Source of the DNA: Acidovorax soli
GTDB taxonomy: Bacteria; Pseudomonadota; Gammaproteobacteria; Burkholderiales; Burkholderiaceae_C
Assembly: GCF_014207955.1 (NCBI RefSeq)
Contig: NZ_JACHLK010000012.1
Span: 162,055 to 226,054, forward strand
Length of the DNA: 64,000 nucleotides
Direction of reading: 5' to 3'
In this document: in pieces, positions 33,969 to 43,305 of the stretch
Position numbering within the stretch: position 1 is the first letter of the stretch
Layout of the letters: every line of letters begins with the position of its first letter
Notes under the pieces: generated by a model
Databases searched by the model: none
The model's input: only the letters and a program-made list of their open reading frames with translations
Told to the model about the DNA's origin: nothing
Made by a program: the position numbers and the translations under genes

Positions 33969-33984
33969 ATGACAACGTTACCAT
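33969..33984. promoter_or_regulatory. LacI-family operator 2
   Basis: ATGACAACGTTACCAT shares 13 of 16 bases with operator 1. The centres are 105 bp apart (ten helical turns), on the same face of the helix, suited to repression by DNA looping or roadblock downstream of the start. Confidence 0.8.
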
Positions 33985-34074
33985 TTTGTGGGGAAGTGCA
34001 GCTTTCCCTCCCGGCCAAGCTGCCCGCCCCTGGGTGATGGGCTGCAAGGCCGTTTACCAACAAGGAGACAACGC

Positions 34075-35034
34075 ATGAAAAAGACATTCACCGCCCTGTG
34101 CCTGGGCCTGGCCGCACTTGCATCGCATGCCCAGGCCTGGCCCGACAAGGCCGTCACCCTGGTGGTGCCGTTCCCGCCCGGTGGCTCCACCGACCAGGTG
34201 GCGCGCGCCGTGGGCCCGCTGCTGACCAACAAGCTCAAGCAGTCTTTCCTGGTGGACAACAAGGCCGGGGCCACCGGCACCATCGGCGCCACCTTCGTCA
34301 AGCGTGCGCCGGCCGATGGCTACACCTTCCTGGTCACCTCGCTCGGCCCGCTGGTCATCACGCCGCATCTGCTCAAGGGCATGCAGTACGACGCGCTCAA
34401 GGACTTCGACCTGATCACGGTGGCCGTGCAGTCGCCCAATGTGCTGGTGGTGCCCACCAACTCACCGTTCAAATCAGTGGCCGACGTGATCGCGAACCTC
34501 AAGGCCCACCCCGGCAAGATGACCTTTGCCTCGGCCGGCAACGGCTCCAGCGACCACCTCACGGCTGAGCTGTTCTGGCAGCAGACGGGCACCACCGCCA
34601 TCCATGTGCCCTACAAGGGCGGCGCCCCGGCGCACACCGACATCATGGGCGGGCAGGTCGATGCCTCGTTCCAGAACGTCAACTCGGTGGTGCAGTACAT
34701 CAAGGGCGGCAAGATGCGCGCCCTGGCCGTCACCAGCGCCGCGCGTTCGCCCGTGCTGCCCGATGTGCCCACCCTGACCGAAGCCGGCGTGAAGAACGTC
34801 GAGGTCACGTCCTGGCAGGCCATCGTCGCCCCCAAGGGCCTGCCGCCCGCCGTGCGCGAAAAGGCCCACGCGGCCTTTGCAGAAGCGCTCAACGACCCCA
34901 AGGTCAAGGACCAGTTCGTCGGCATCGGCTTCGAGATGGTCGTCAACACGCCGGCCCAGTTCGCGGAATTCCAGAAGAAGGAATACGCACGCTGGAAGAC
35001 GGTGATCGAGACCGGAAAAATCTCCATCGACTGA
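34075..35034 (+). CDS. Bug-type tripartite tricarboxylate (TctC-like) substrate-binding protein
   Basis: 319 residues. A Sec signal peptide (MKKTFTALCLGLAALASHAQA) leads to a Bug-family fold: WPDKAVTLVVPFPPGGSTDQVARAV at the start, then DNKAGATGTIGATFVKRAPADGYT, which is the family signature, and VPYKGGAPAHTDIMGGQVD. Bug proteins bind carboxylates in the periplasm; here an aldaric acid such as galactarate or a lactone is the likely ligand. AAGGAGA lies 6 nt upstream of ATG 34075. It is the first gene of the operon. No TctA/TctB membrane genes are nearby, so it is an orphan binding protein. Confidence 0.93.
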   Translation: MKKTFTALCLGLAALASHAQAWPDKAVTLVVPFPPGGSTDQVARAVGPLLTNKLKQSFLVDNKAGATGTIGATFVKRAPADGYTFLVTSLGPLVITPHLLKGMQYDALKDFDLITVAVQSPNVLVVPTNSPFKSVADVIANLKAHPGKMTFASAGNGSSDHLTAELFWQQTGTTAIHVPYKGGAPAHTDIMGGQVDASFQNVNSVVQYIKGGKMRALAVTSAARSPVLPDVPTLTEAGVKNVEVTSWQAIVAPKGLPPAVREKAHAAFAEALNDPKVKDQFVGIGFEMVVNTPAQFAEFQKKEYARWKTVIETGKISID

Positions 35035-35100
35035 TGCGTCACTTGCCCCAAGGCACAGCCTTGGGGCTCCTGCTTTCCTGTTCGTTTTCAGCTCCCTCCT

Positions 35101-36252
35101 ATGACAGCCTCCACCTCCTCCGCCGCTGGCGATTCCATCGCCTGGGTCCGCATCTCTTCGTGCTACCTGCCGCTGGCCAACCCGATCAGCGATGCCAAGG
35201 TGCTCACCGGCCGCCAGAAGCCCATGACGGAGATCGCGATGCTGTTCGCCGAGATCGAGACCAAGGACGGCCACAAGGGCCTGGGGCTGAGCTATTCCAA
35301 GCGCGCGGGTGGGCCCGGGCAGTTCGCCCATGCCAAGGAGATCGCGCCCGCGCTGATCGGCGAAGACCCGAGCGACATCTCGCGGCTGTGGACCAAGCTG
35401 TGCTGGGCCGGCGCCTCGGTGGGGCGCAGCGGCATGTCCACCCAGGCCATCGGTGCCTTCGACGTGGCGCTGTACGACCTCAAGGCGCGCCGTGCGGGGC
35501 TCTCACTGTCCAAGCTGCTGGGCTCGCAGCGCGACTCGGTGCAGTGCTACAACACCTCGGGCGGCTTTCTGCACACGCCCATCGAGCAACTGGTGGTGAA
35601 CGCGGGCGCCTCCATCGAGCGCGGCATCGGCGGCATCAAGCTCAAGGTCGGCCAGCCCGACCGGGCACTGGACATCCAGCGCGTGGAAACCGTGCGCAAG
35701 CACCTGGGCGAGCAGGTGCCGCTGATGGTGGACGCCAACCAGCAGTGGGACCGCCCCACGGCCCAGCGCATGTGCCGCATCTTCGAAGAATTCAACCTGG
35801 TGTGGATCGAGGAGCCGCTCGACGCCTACGACTTCGAGGGCCACGCTGCCCTGGCCGCGACCTTTGACACCCCCATCGCCACCGGCGAGATGCTGACCAG
35901 CGCCGCCGAACACGGCGAGCTGATCCGCCACCGCGCGGCCGACTACCTGATGCCCGATGCCCCGCGCGTGGGCGGCATCACGCCCTTCCTCAAGATCGCC
36001 GGGCAGGCCGAGCATGCGGGCCTGAGCCTGGGCCCGCATTTCGCGATGGAGCTGCACGTGCACCTGGCCGCCGTGTACGCCACCGAACCCTGGGTAGAGC
36101 ATTTCGACTGGCTGGAGCCGCTGTTCAACGAGCGCCTGGAGATCAAGAACGGCCGCATGCTCGTGCCCACGCGCCCCGGCCTGGGCCTGAGCCTGAGCGA
36201 GCAGGCACGTGCCTGGACGCGCGAAGTGGCCGAGGTCGGAACGCGGCCCTGA
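35101..36252 (+). CDS. L-talarate/galactarate dehydratase (enolase superfamily)
   Basis: 383 residues. It shows the conserved blocks of the characterised Salmonella TalrD/GalrD enzyme: DAKVLTGRQKP, SYSKRAGG, WAGASVGRSGM, CYNTSGGFLHTP and GIGGIKLKVGQP. The catalytic set of the mandelate-racemase subgroup is present: K180/K182 (KLK), metal ligands D211, E237 and E263, D286, and H313 (GPHFAME). It dehydrates L-talarate or galactarate to 5-keto-4-deoxyglucarate and can epimerise the two. Start at ATG 35101, 66 bp after the Bug gene; no strong ribosome site is seen. It is followed by garD, giving two unrelated galactarate dehydratases in one operon. Confidence 0.9.
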   Translation: MTASTSSAAGDSIAWVRISSCYLPLANPISDAKVLTGRQKPMTEIAMLFAEIETKDGHKGLGLSYSKRAGGPGQFAHAKEIAPALIGEDPSDISRLWTKLCWAGASVGRSGMSTQAIGAFDVALYDLKARRAGLSLSKLLGSQRDSVQCYNTSGGFLHTPIEQLVVNAGASIERGIGGIKLKVGQPDRALDIQRVETVRKHLGEQVPLMVDANQQWDRPTAQRMCRIFEEFNLVWIEEPLDAYDFEGHAALAATFDTPIATGEMLTSAAEHGELIRHRAADYLMPDAPRVGGITPFLKIAGQAEHAGLSLGPHFAMELHVHLAAVYATEPWVEHFDWLEPLFNERLEIKNGRMLVPTRPGLGLSLSEQARAWTREVAEVGTRP

Positions 36253-36296
36253 TGCGCCAGCGTTGGATTGAGAAAAACAGCACAGAGAAACCCCCC

Positions 36297-37904
36297 ATGA
36301 CCGATAGCACCGCATCCACCACGACCCCGGCGCGGCCGCCCCTGCACATCAAGATGGACGAGCGCGACAACGTCGCCATCGTCGCCAACGATGGGGGCTT
36401 GCCTGCGGGCACCGTGTTCCCCTCGGGCTTGACCCTGGTGGACAAGGTGCCCCAGGCGCACAAGGTGGCGCTGGTGGACATTCCCGAAGGCGGCGAGGTG
36501 CGCCGCTACAACGTGCCCATCGGCTATGCCTTAAAGCCCATCCCTGCGGGCAGCTGGGTGCACGAGCGCCTGCTGCGCATGCCCGAGGCGCGCGAACTCG
36601 AAGGCCTGCCCATCGCCACGGTCAAGCCCGAGCCGCAGCCGCCCCTCACGGGCTACACCTTCGAGGGCTACCGCAATGCCGATGGCTCGGTGGGTACGCG
36701 CAACATCCTGGCCATCACGCAGACCGTGCAGTGCGTGGCGGGCGTCACCGACTTCGCCGTGCAGCGCATCAAGAGCGAGCTGCTGCCGCGCTTTCCGAAC
36801 GTGGACGACGTGGTGGCGCTGGAGCACACCTACGGCTGTGGCGTGGCCATCGACGCGCCCGACGCGGTGATCCCCATCCGCACGCTGCGCAACATCTCGC
36901 TCAACCCCAACTTCGGCGGCGAGGTCATGGTGGTGAGCCTGGGCTGCGAGAAGCTGCAGCCCGAGCGCCTGCTGCCGCCCGGCAGCATTCCCCTGGTGGA
37001 TGAACGCAACGCGGCCGACACCGGCGCCAGCGCGGAGACCCCGCTCGACGTGGTTTGCTTGCAGGACGATGCGCATGTGGGCTTCATGTCCATGGTCGAT
37101 TCCATCCTGCGCCAGGCCGAGCTGCACCTGGAGCGCCTGAACGCGCGCCGCCGCGAAACCGTGCCCGCCAGCGAGCTCGTGGTGGGCGTGCAGTGCGGCG
37201 GCAGCGACGCCTTTTCGGGCGTCACCGCCAACCCCGCCGTGGGCTACTGCACCGACCTGCTGGTGCGCGCCGGCGCCACCGTGATGTTCTCGGAGGTGAC
37301 CGAGGTGCGCGACGGCATCGACCAGCTCACCTCGCGTGCCTCCTCGCCCGAGGTGGCCGACGCCATGATCCGCGAGATGGCCTGGTACGACGCCTACCTG
37401 CAGCGCGGCCGTGTGGACCGCAGTGCCAACACCACGCCCGGCAACAAGAAGGGCGGCCTGTCCAACATCGTGGAAAAGGCCATGGGCTCCATCGTCAAGT
37501 CGGGCAGCTCGCCGATTTCGGGCGTGATCTCTCCGGGCGAAAAGCTCAAGCAGAAGGGCCTGATCTACGCCGCCACGCCCGCCAGCGACTTCATCTGCGG
37601 CACGCTGCAGCTGGCTGCCGGCATGAACCTGCACGTCTTCACCACCGGCCGCGGCACGCCCTACGGCCTGGCCGAAGTGCCCGTCATCAAGGTGGCCACG
37701 CGCGACGACCTGGCGCGCCGCTGGCACGACCTGATGGACATCAACGCCGGCACCATCACCACGGGCGAGAAGACCATCGCCGACGTGGGCTGGGAGATGT
37801 TCGAGCTCATGCTCGATGTGGCCAGTGGCCGCAAGAAGACCTGGGCCGAGCAGTGGAAGCTGCACAACGCCCTTGTGCTCTTCAATCCCGCACCAGTGAC
37901 CTGA
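36297..37904 (+). CDS. garD: Galactarate dehydratase (UxaA family)
   Basis: 535 residues against 523 in E. coli GarD. Shared blocks include GYTFEGYRNADGSVGTRN, HTYGCGVAIDAP, NISLNPNFGGEVMV, GCEKLQPERLL, CGGSDAFSGVTANPAVGY, VMFSEVTEVRDGI and the end HNALVLFNPAPVT. The conserved cysteines (GCGV, GCEK, QCGGSD) fit iron coordination. It converts galactarate to 5-keto-4-deoxy-D-glucarate. ATG 36297 is preferred; an ATG at 36252 overlaps the upstream stop (TGATG) and would add 15 residues with no family match. N-terminal residues to about 30 are a Thr/Ala/Pro extension. Confidence 0.93.
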   Translation: MTDSTASTTTPARPPLHIKMDERDNVAIVANDGGLPAGTVFPSGLTLVDKVPQAHKVALVDIPEGGEVRRYNVPIGYALKPIPAGSWVHERLLRMPEARELEGLPIATVKPEPQPPLTGYTFEGYRNADGSVGTRNILAITQTVQCVAGVTDFAVQRIKSELLPRFPNVDDVVALEHTYGCGVAIDAPDAVIPIRTLRNISLNPNFGGEVMVVSLGCEKLQPERLLPPGSIPLVDERNAADTGASAETPLDVVCLQDDAHVGFMSMVDSILRQAELHLERLNARRRETVPASELVVGVQCGGSDAFSGVTANPAVGYCTDLLVRAGATVMFSEVTEVRDGIDQLTSRASSPEVADAMIREMAWYDAYLQRGRVDRSANTTPGNKKGGLSNIVEKAMGSIVKSGSSPISGVISPGEKLKQKGLIYAATPASDFICGTLQLAAGMNLHVFTTGRGTPYGLAEVPVIKVATRDDLARRWHDLMDINAGTITTGEKTIADVGWEMFELMLDVASGRKKTWAEQWKLHNALVLFNPAPVT

Positions 37905-37959
37905 AGATCAACTCAATTCCGATTCCTTTCATTCAAAACCACAACAGGAGACAAGAGAG

Positions 37960-39066
37960 ATGACGACAACCCAGAACCAGGCCCGCCGCCAGTTCCTCAA
38001 AACGGCGGCCGGCACCGGCGTGGCCGCGCTCAGCGGCCTGGCCGGCGCACAGGCCTTCGACTTCAAGCCCAACCAGCGCTACCCCGACCCGTCGGTGTTC
38101 ATCCTGGACCCGAGCTTCACCAAGTACCGCATCTACAGCAGCACGGTGGAGCAACTGGGCACGGGCATGCGCTGGGCCGAGGGGCCGGCCTACTTCCCCC
38201 AGGGCGGCTACCTGCTGCTCAGCGACATCCCGAACAACCGGCTGATGAAGTACGACGAGAAGACCGGCCAGTTCTCGGTGCACAAGACCAACGTCAACTA
38301 CGCCAACGGCAATGTCTGTGACCGCCAGGGTCGGCTCATCACCTGCGAGCATTCGGTCACGCGCCGCGTGACCCGCACCGAGAAGGATGGGCGCATCACC
38401 GTGCTGGCCGACCGCTTCGAGGGCAAGCGCCTGAACGCACCCAATGACGTTGTCGTCAAGTCGGACGACAGCGTCTGGTTCACCGACCCCACCTTCGGCA
38501 TCAACGGCGAATGGGAGGGCTCGCGCGCCACGCCCGAGCAGGCCACGACCAACGTCTACCGCATCGCGCCCGACGGCAAGCTCACCGCGGTGATCACCGA
38601 CCTGGTCAACCCCAACGGCATCGCCTTCTCGCCCGACGAGAAGAAGCTCTACGTGGTGGAGTGGAAGGGCACGCCCCACCGCAGCATCTGGGCGTATGAC
38701 GTGTCGGCCGACGGCGCCACGGTGTCCAACAAGACCAAGCTCATCGATGCCGCCGGCCCCGGCGCCTTCGACGGCTTCAAGGTCGACCGCGACGGCAACC
38801 TGTGGTGCGGCTGGGGCTACACCGGCGCCGTGGCGGCCGAGCCCACCGACATCGGCGGCGGCATGAAGGCCCACCTGCCCACGGGCAAGTCCGAAGAGAT
38901 GGATGGCGTGAAGATCTTCAACCCCGAGGGCAAGCCCATCGGCTTCATCCGCCTGCCCGAGCGCTGCGCCAACCTGGCCTTCGGTGGGCCCAAGCGCAAC
39001 CGGCTCTACATGGCCAGCAGCCATTCGCTGTACGCTCTTTACGTGGAATCGCATGGCGCCGTGTAA
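37960..39066 (+). CDS. Tat-exported SMP-30/gluconolactonase family protein
   Basis: 368 residues. The N-terminus has a twin-arginine motif (ARRQFLKTAAGTGVAALSGLAGAQA), so the enzyme is periplasmic. The six-bladed beta-propeller shows the SMP-30 metal residues: Glu in MRWAEGPAY, Asn in RLNAPNDVVV and Asp in PGAFDGFKVDRDGNLW. Family members hydrolyse aldonolactones, and some (UxuL, UxuF) hydrolyse galactaro- and glucarolactones, which fits this operon. ATG 37960 has AGGAG 10 nt upstream. It lies 55 bp after garD. Substrate assignment to galactarolactone is inferred from context. Confidence 0.9.
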   Translation: MTTTQNQARRQFLKTAAGTGVAALSGLAGAQAFDFKPNQRYPDPSVFILDPSFTKYRIYSSTVEQLGTGMRWAEGPAYFPQGGYLLLSDIPNNRLMKYDEKTGQFSVHKTNVNYANGNVCDRQGRLITCEHSVTRRVTRTEKDGRITVLADRFEGKRLNAPNDVVVKSDDSVWFTDPTFGINGEWEGSRATPEQATTNVYRIAPDGKLTAVITDLVNPNGIAFSPDEKKLYVVEWKGTPHRSIWAYDVSADGATVSNKTKLIDAAGPGAFDGFKVDRDGNLWCGWGYTGAVAAEPTDIGGGMKAHLPTGKSEEMDGVKIFNPEGKPIGFIRLPERCANLAFGGPKRNRLYMASSHSLYALYVESHGAV

Positions 39067-39111
39067 GGTGGTGCCTTCGCTCTCGTTTTTCCACCCATCA
39101 GGAGTTATTGC

Positions 39112-39882
39112 GTGTCCTCTCTTCCCGCCCAGAAAGTCGCTCTCGTCACCGGCGCCGGCAGCGGCATCGGCCTGGCCGTGGCCCGGCAGCTCGCCAAGGA
39201 TGGCTTCTTCGTCGTGGCCACCGGCCGCCGCACCGAACTGCTCGACGCCCTGGTGGCCGAAGTGCAGGCGGCGGGCGGCAAGGCCCTGGCCGTGACCTCC
39301 GATGTGCGCGACCCGGCCAGCGTCGATGCGCTGTTCCAGACCGTCGAGAAGGAGTGCGGCCGCCTGGACGTGCTGTTCAACAATGCCGGCATCGGCGCGC
39401 CCGCCGTGCCCATGGACGAACTGCCCGTGGAGAAATGGCTGGACGTGGTGAACACCAACATCACCGGCGTATTCCTGTGCGCGCGCGCAGCCTTCGGCCT
39501 CATGCGCCGCCAGTCGCCGCAGGGTGGGCGCATCATCAACAACGGCTCGATTTCGGCCCACACGCCGCGGCCCTACAGCAGCCCCTACACGGCCAGCAAG
39601 CACGCCGTGCTGGGCCTGACCAAGTGCCTGGCGCTCGATGGCCGCCCATTCAACATCGTGGGCTGCCAGATCGACATCGGCAATGCGCTGACCGACCTGG
39701 CCGCCCGCATGGGCAAGGGCGAAGGCGTGCGCCAGGCCAACGGCACCATGTCTACCGAGCCGCTGATGGACGTCAAGCACGTGGCCGAGGCCGTGAGCTA
39801 CATGGCCGGCCTGCCGTTGTCTGCGAACGTGCTCAATATGACCGTCATGGCATCGAACATGCCATTTGCTGGACGGGGTTGA
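39112..39882 (+). CDS. Short-chain dehydrogenase/reductase of the aldarate operon
   Basis: 256 residues. The classical SDR pattern is complete: TGAGSGIGLAVARQ (about 13-26), NNAGIG, the Ser of NNGSISAHTP and Tyr-x3-Lys in YTASKHAVLGLTK. The start is GTG 39112 with AGGAG 7 nt upstream. A uronate or aldose dehydrogenase role would fit the lactonase-dehydratase sequence, but uronate dehydrogenases have distinct motifs that I cannot confirm, so it may instead act on another hydroxy acid. Last gene of the operon; converges on the ArsR gene with 4 bp between stops. Confidence 0.9.
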   Translation: MSSLPAQKVALVTGAGSGIGLAVARQLAKDGFFVVATGRRTELLDALVAEVQAAGGKALAVTSDVRDPASVDALFQTVEKECGRLDVLFNNAGIGAPAVPMDELPVEKWLDVVNTNITGVFLCARAAFGLMRRQSPQGGRIINNGSISAHTPRPYSSPYTASKHAVLGLTKCLALDGRPFNIVGCQIDIGNALTDLAARMGKGEGVRQANGTMSTEPLMDVKHVAEAVSYMAGLPLSANVLNMTVMASNMPFAGRG

Positions 39883-39886
39883 ACGG

Positions 39887-40231
39887 CTATTCCTCGGCGG
39901 GCTTGGTCTTCGATGCCGCCGCCTTGGCCTTGCTCTGGGCCAGGGCGCGGCTTTCCTTCTTGAGCCCCGTGGACACGGGGCACACGCTCTGCATGAAGCC
40001 CGTGAGGGTGTGGGCCAGGTTGTCGCGCAGCAGGCTGTAGTAGACAAACTGGCCGCGCTTTTCCGAGGTGACGAGGCCCGCGTTCTCCAGCACCTTGAGG
40101 TGCTGCGAGAGCGAGGGCTTGCTCATCTCGAAGCGCGCGGCGATCTCACCCGCGGACAGCTCGGTCTCGGACAGGTAGGCCAGAATCTTGCGCCGGGGGG
40201 TGGACGCAAGCGCTTCGAAGATCTTTTCCAT
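39887..40231 (-). CDS. ArsR family transcriptional regulator
   Basis: 114 residues. A winged helix is evident from residue 3: IFEALASTPRRKILAYLSE, then ELSAGEIAARFEMSKPSLSQHLKVLENAGLV (recognition helix SKPSLSQHL) and the wing SEKRGQFVYYSL. Only one Cys is present (MQSVCPVS near 83), so it lacks the Cys pairs used by ArsR/SmtB metal sensors or BigR. The C-terminus is a Lys/Ala-rich tail. It is divergent from the DCC-protein gene; two AT-rich palindromes in the gap are its probable operators. Confidence 0.88.
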   Translation of the reverse strand: MEKIFEALASTPRRKILAYLSETELSAGEIAARFEMSKPSLSQHLKVLENAGLVTSEKRGQFVYYSLLRDNLAHTLTGFMQSVCPVSTGLKKESRALAQSKAKAAASKTKPAEE

Positions 40232-40262
40232 CCGCGCATTCTAGCCAGTTGGGTGGTGAAAT

Positions 40263-40276
40263 TATTTAATTAAATA
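40263..40276. promoter_or_regulatory. ArsR operator, site 1
   Basis: TATTTAATTAAATA, a perfect 14-bp palindrome in a very AT-rich island within GC-rich DNA. Its centre is 20 bp from that of site 2. Confidence 0.65.
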
Positions 40277-40282
40277 TTTAGG

Positions 40283-40296
40283 TATTTAACTAAATA
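40283..40296. promoter_or_regulatory. ArsR operator, site 2
   Basis: TATTTA-AC-TAAATA repeats site 1 with one base change. It ends 5 bp before the first in-frame ATG of the DCC gene, so binding would block its promoter. Confidence 0.65.
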
Positions 40297-40301
40297 TAAG
40301 T

Positions 40302-40706
40302 ATGATGATGGCAAAGGAGAAGGCCATGGCCCCCACCCCCCGTTCCCCCGCCACCGTCTACTACAACAGTGCTTGCCCGGTCTGCGATGCCGGCATATGC
40401 GCCCTGCGGGAGCGTCTTGCCGCTGACAAAGAGCTGCAGTGGGTGGATGTGCACCAGCACCCCGAGGTGCTCGGCGCCCTGGGGCTGGAGCTCGAAGCGG
40501 TGCGCGAGCGCCTGCACGTGGCCGATGGCGATGGGCGCATGCAGGTGGGCGCCGACGCCGTGGCCTCGGCCCTGCGGCGCGTGCCGCGCTGGGGCTGGCT
40601 GTCTGCACCGCTGCGTTGGTGGCGTGTGCGCCGCCTCACCGACCTTGCCTATAACGCCTTTGCCCGCCGGCTCTACCGCTGGAACCGGGCCCAAGGCCAT
40701 TGGTAA
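40302..40706 (+). CDS. DCC family (DUF393) thiol-disulfide oxidoreductase-like protein
   Basis: 134 residues from ATG 40302; ATG 40326 (MAPTPRSP) is an equally reasonable start. The redox motif is CPVC in VYYNSACPVCDAG, the DCC family position, followed by WVDVHQHPEVLGALGL and a basic, aromatic C-terminus (LRWWRVRRLTDLAYNAFARRLY). DCC proteins have a thioredoxin-like fold with unknown partners; here the family's first Asp is replaced (NSA). It is divergent from the ArsR regulator and probably controlled by it. ubiG follows 38 bp later on the same strand. Confidence 0.85.
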   Translation: MMMAKEKAMAPTPRSPATVYYNSACPVCDAGICALRERLAADKELQWVDVHQHPEVLGALGLELEAVRERLHVADGDGRMQVGADAVASALRRVPRWGWLSAPLRWWRVRRLTDLAYNAFARRLYRWNRAQGHW

Positions 40707-40744
40707 GCCGATCGATCTTTCCCATTTATCCAAGGAGCAGCACC

Positions 40745-41461
40745 ATGGCCCATAGCAATTTCGATGCCGCCGAGCTCGCCAAATTCCAGCAACTGGCCGA
40801 ACGCTGGTGGGATCCGCAGTCCGAGTTCCGACCGCTGCACGAGATCAACCCGCTGCGCCTGCAGTGGATCGACGAGGCGGTGTCGCTCGCCGGCAAGCGC
40901 GTGCTCGATGTGGGCTGCGGGGGCGGCATCCTGGCCGAGTCCATGGCCCGGCGCGGGGCTGATGTGCTGGGCATCGACCTGGCCGACAAGCTGCTCCAGG
41001 TGGCCACGTTGCACGCCCGCAAGACCGGTGCGAGTGTGGCCTACCGCCACGTATCGGCCGAGGAGCTGGCGGCAGAGCAGCCCGGCAGCTACGACGTGGT
41101 GACTTGCATGGAGATGCTGGAGCATGTGCCCGATCCGCGTCAGGTGATCGAGGCCTGTGCGCGGCTGGTCAAGCCCGGTGGCTGGGTGTTCTTCTCGACC
41201 ATCAACCGCACGCCCTTTGCATGGCTGATTGCGGTGTTTGGGGCCGAGCGCGTGCTGCGTCTGCTGCCCGTGGGCACGCATGACTGGCGCAAGTTCATCC
41301 GTCCGCATGAACTCACCGCCCATGCCCACGGGGCCGGCCTGGTCCTTCAGGATGCGCGTGGCCTGGGCTACAACCCGCTCGCCCGCAGGTTCCGCCTGCA
41401 CCGCGCGCTGCGCGTGGGCTACCTGCTGGCCATGAAGAAGAACAAGAAAGAAGGGGGCTGA
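40745..41461 (+). CDS. ubiG: Bifunctional 2-polyprenyl-6-hydroxyphenol methylase / 3-demethylubiquinol O-methyltransferase
   Basis: 238 residues. SAM motif I is VLDVGCGGGILAESMARRGA, and the UbiG-specific N-terminus FQQLAERWWDPQSEFRPLHEINPLRLQ is clear, as is CMEMLEHVPDP and the C-terminal block INRTPFAW with HDWRKFIRP. It performs both O-methylations of ubiquinone synthesis at the membrane face. ATG 40745 is preceded by AAGGAGCAG. Placement after the DCC gene on the same strand suggests co-transcription, though the relation may be accidental. A thioredoxin gene converges 6 bp away. Confidence 0.95.
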   Translation: MAHSNFDAAELAKFQQLAERWWDPQSEFRPLHEINPLRLQWIDEAVSLAGKRVLDVGCGGGILAESMARRGADVLGIDLADKLLQVATLHARKTGASVAYRHVSAEELAAEQPGSYDVVTCMEMLEHVPDPRQVIEACARLVKPGGWVFFSTINRTPFAWLIAVFGAERVLRLLPVGTHDWRKFIRPHELTAHAHGAGLVLQDARGLGYNPLARRFRLHRALRVGYLLAMKKNKKEGG

Positions 41462-41467
41462 AGAGGG

Positions 41468-41794
41468 TCAGCCGGCAAGGGCCTGCAGGGCCTGCTGCAC
41501 ATCGGCCGCCTGCTGCGGGCGCACCAGGCGCTCCACTTCCTTGCCATCCTTGAGGAAGACCAGGGTGGGCCAGAGCTTCACGCCGAAGGTGCGGCCCAGG
41601 CGCTGGCCCGGGCCATCCTCGACCTTGATGTGGGCGATATCGGCCCGGTCCTTCAGCGCCCCTTCGATCAGCGGCTGGGCACGCTGGCAGTGGCCGCACC
41701 AGGGCGTGCCGAACTCGACGACGGTGGTACCGGCCAACTGGTCCACTTCATCGCGCGACGGGGGTTGTACAAGGTGTTGGGCTGCGTAGGGCAT
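41468..41794 (-). CDS. Thioredoxin family protein
   Basis: 108 residues. The active site is WCGHC in VEFGTPWCGHCQRAQPLIEG (CGHC is the protein-disulfide-isomerase type rather than CGPC), and the cis-Pro segment is LWPTLVFLKDGKEVERLVRP. No signal peptide is present, so it is cytoplasmic. Length and fold match a stand-alone thioredoxin. ATG 41794 is chosen since the fold starts after PPSRDEVDQLAG. It is convergent with ubiG (6 bp). Partner proteins unknown. Confidence 0.9.
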   Translation of the reverse strand: MPYAAQHLVQPPSRDEVDQLAGTTVVEFGTPWCGHCQRAQPLIEGALKDRADIAHIKVEDGPGQRLGRTFGVKLWPTLVFLKDGKEVERLVRPQQAADVQQALQALAG

Positions 41795-42015
41795 AGGGGG
41801 TCTTGTCCAGATGGGGCTTGGCCTAGCGTAGGCCACCATGGCAAGGGTAAGCGAGAGGCGATCACCGCATGGGCGTGTCAGTTATTGATGACACTGTGAC
41901 TTTCCAACCGCCAATGCAACTGGCGCTCCGTAGGCCAGTGCCACCGTGGAACTGGCTTTGCCAGGCCACGGGTGGCGTCCCCCTCAGGGGGAAGGCGCGA
42001 AGCGACTCAGGGGGG
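41795..42015. other. 221-bp intergenic region rich in palindromes, no gene seen
   Basis: Between the thioredoxin start and the moeA stop lie GGCCTA-GCG-TAGGCC (41820-41834), GTGTCA-N8-TGACAC (41875-41894) and a long hairpin from CCACC (41941) through CTGGC-TTT-GCCAG to GGTGG (41975), then the repeat described separately. These could be transcript ends for moeA plus a regulatory site for the thioredoxin gene. No coding frame with family features is seen. Confidence 0.5.

Positions 42016-42018
<3 letters not shown>
41969..42018 (-). repeat. GC-rich 3'-end repeat, copy 1 (moeA side)
   Basis: On the minus strand TAGCCCCCCTGAGTCGCTTC, GCGCCTTCCCCCTGAGGGGG and ACGCC run directly from the moeA stop codon; the TAG of moeA is the first codon of the repeat. 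GGCGCGAAGCG and CCCCCT/AGGGGG form nested hairpins. A second copy starts just after the VOC gene at 59551. This looks like a Comamonadaceae-type gene-end repeat with terminator-like folding. Confidence 0.7.

Positions 42019-43301
<1,283 letters not shown>

Positions 43302-43305
<4 letters not shown>

Noticed and set aside
36252..36296. Upstream start for garD giving 15 more residues
   Set aside because: The TGATG overlap is attractive for coupling, but the extra residues have no match to GarD N-termini; ATG 36297 is kept and the alternative noted.
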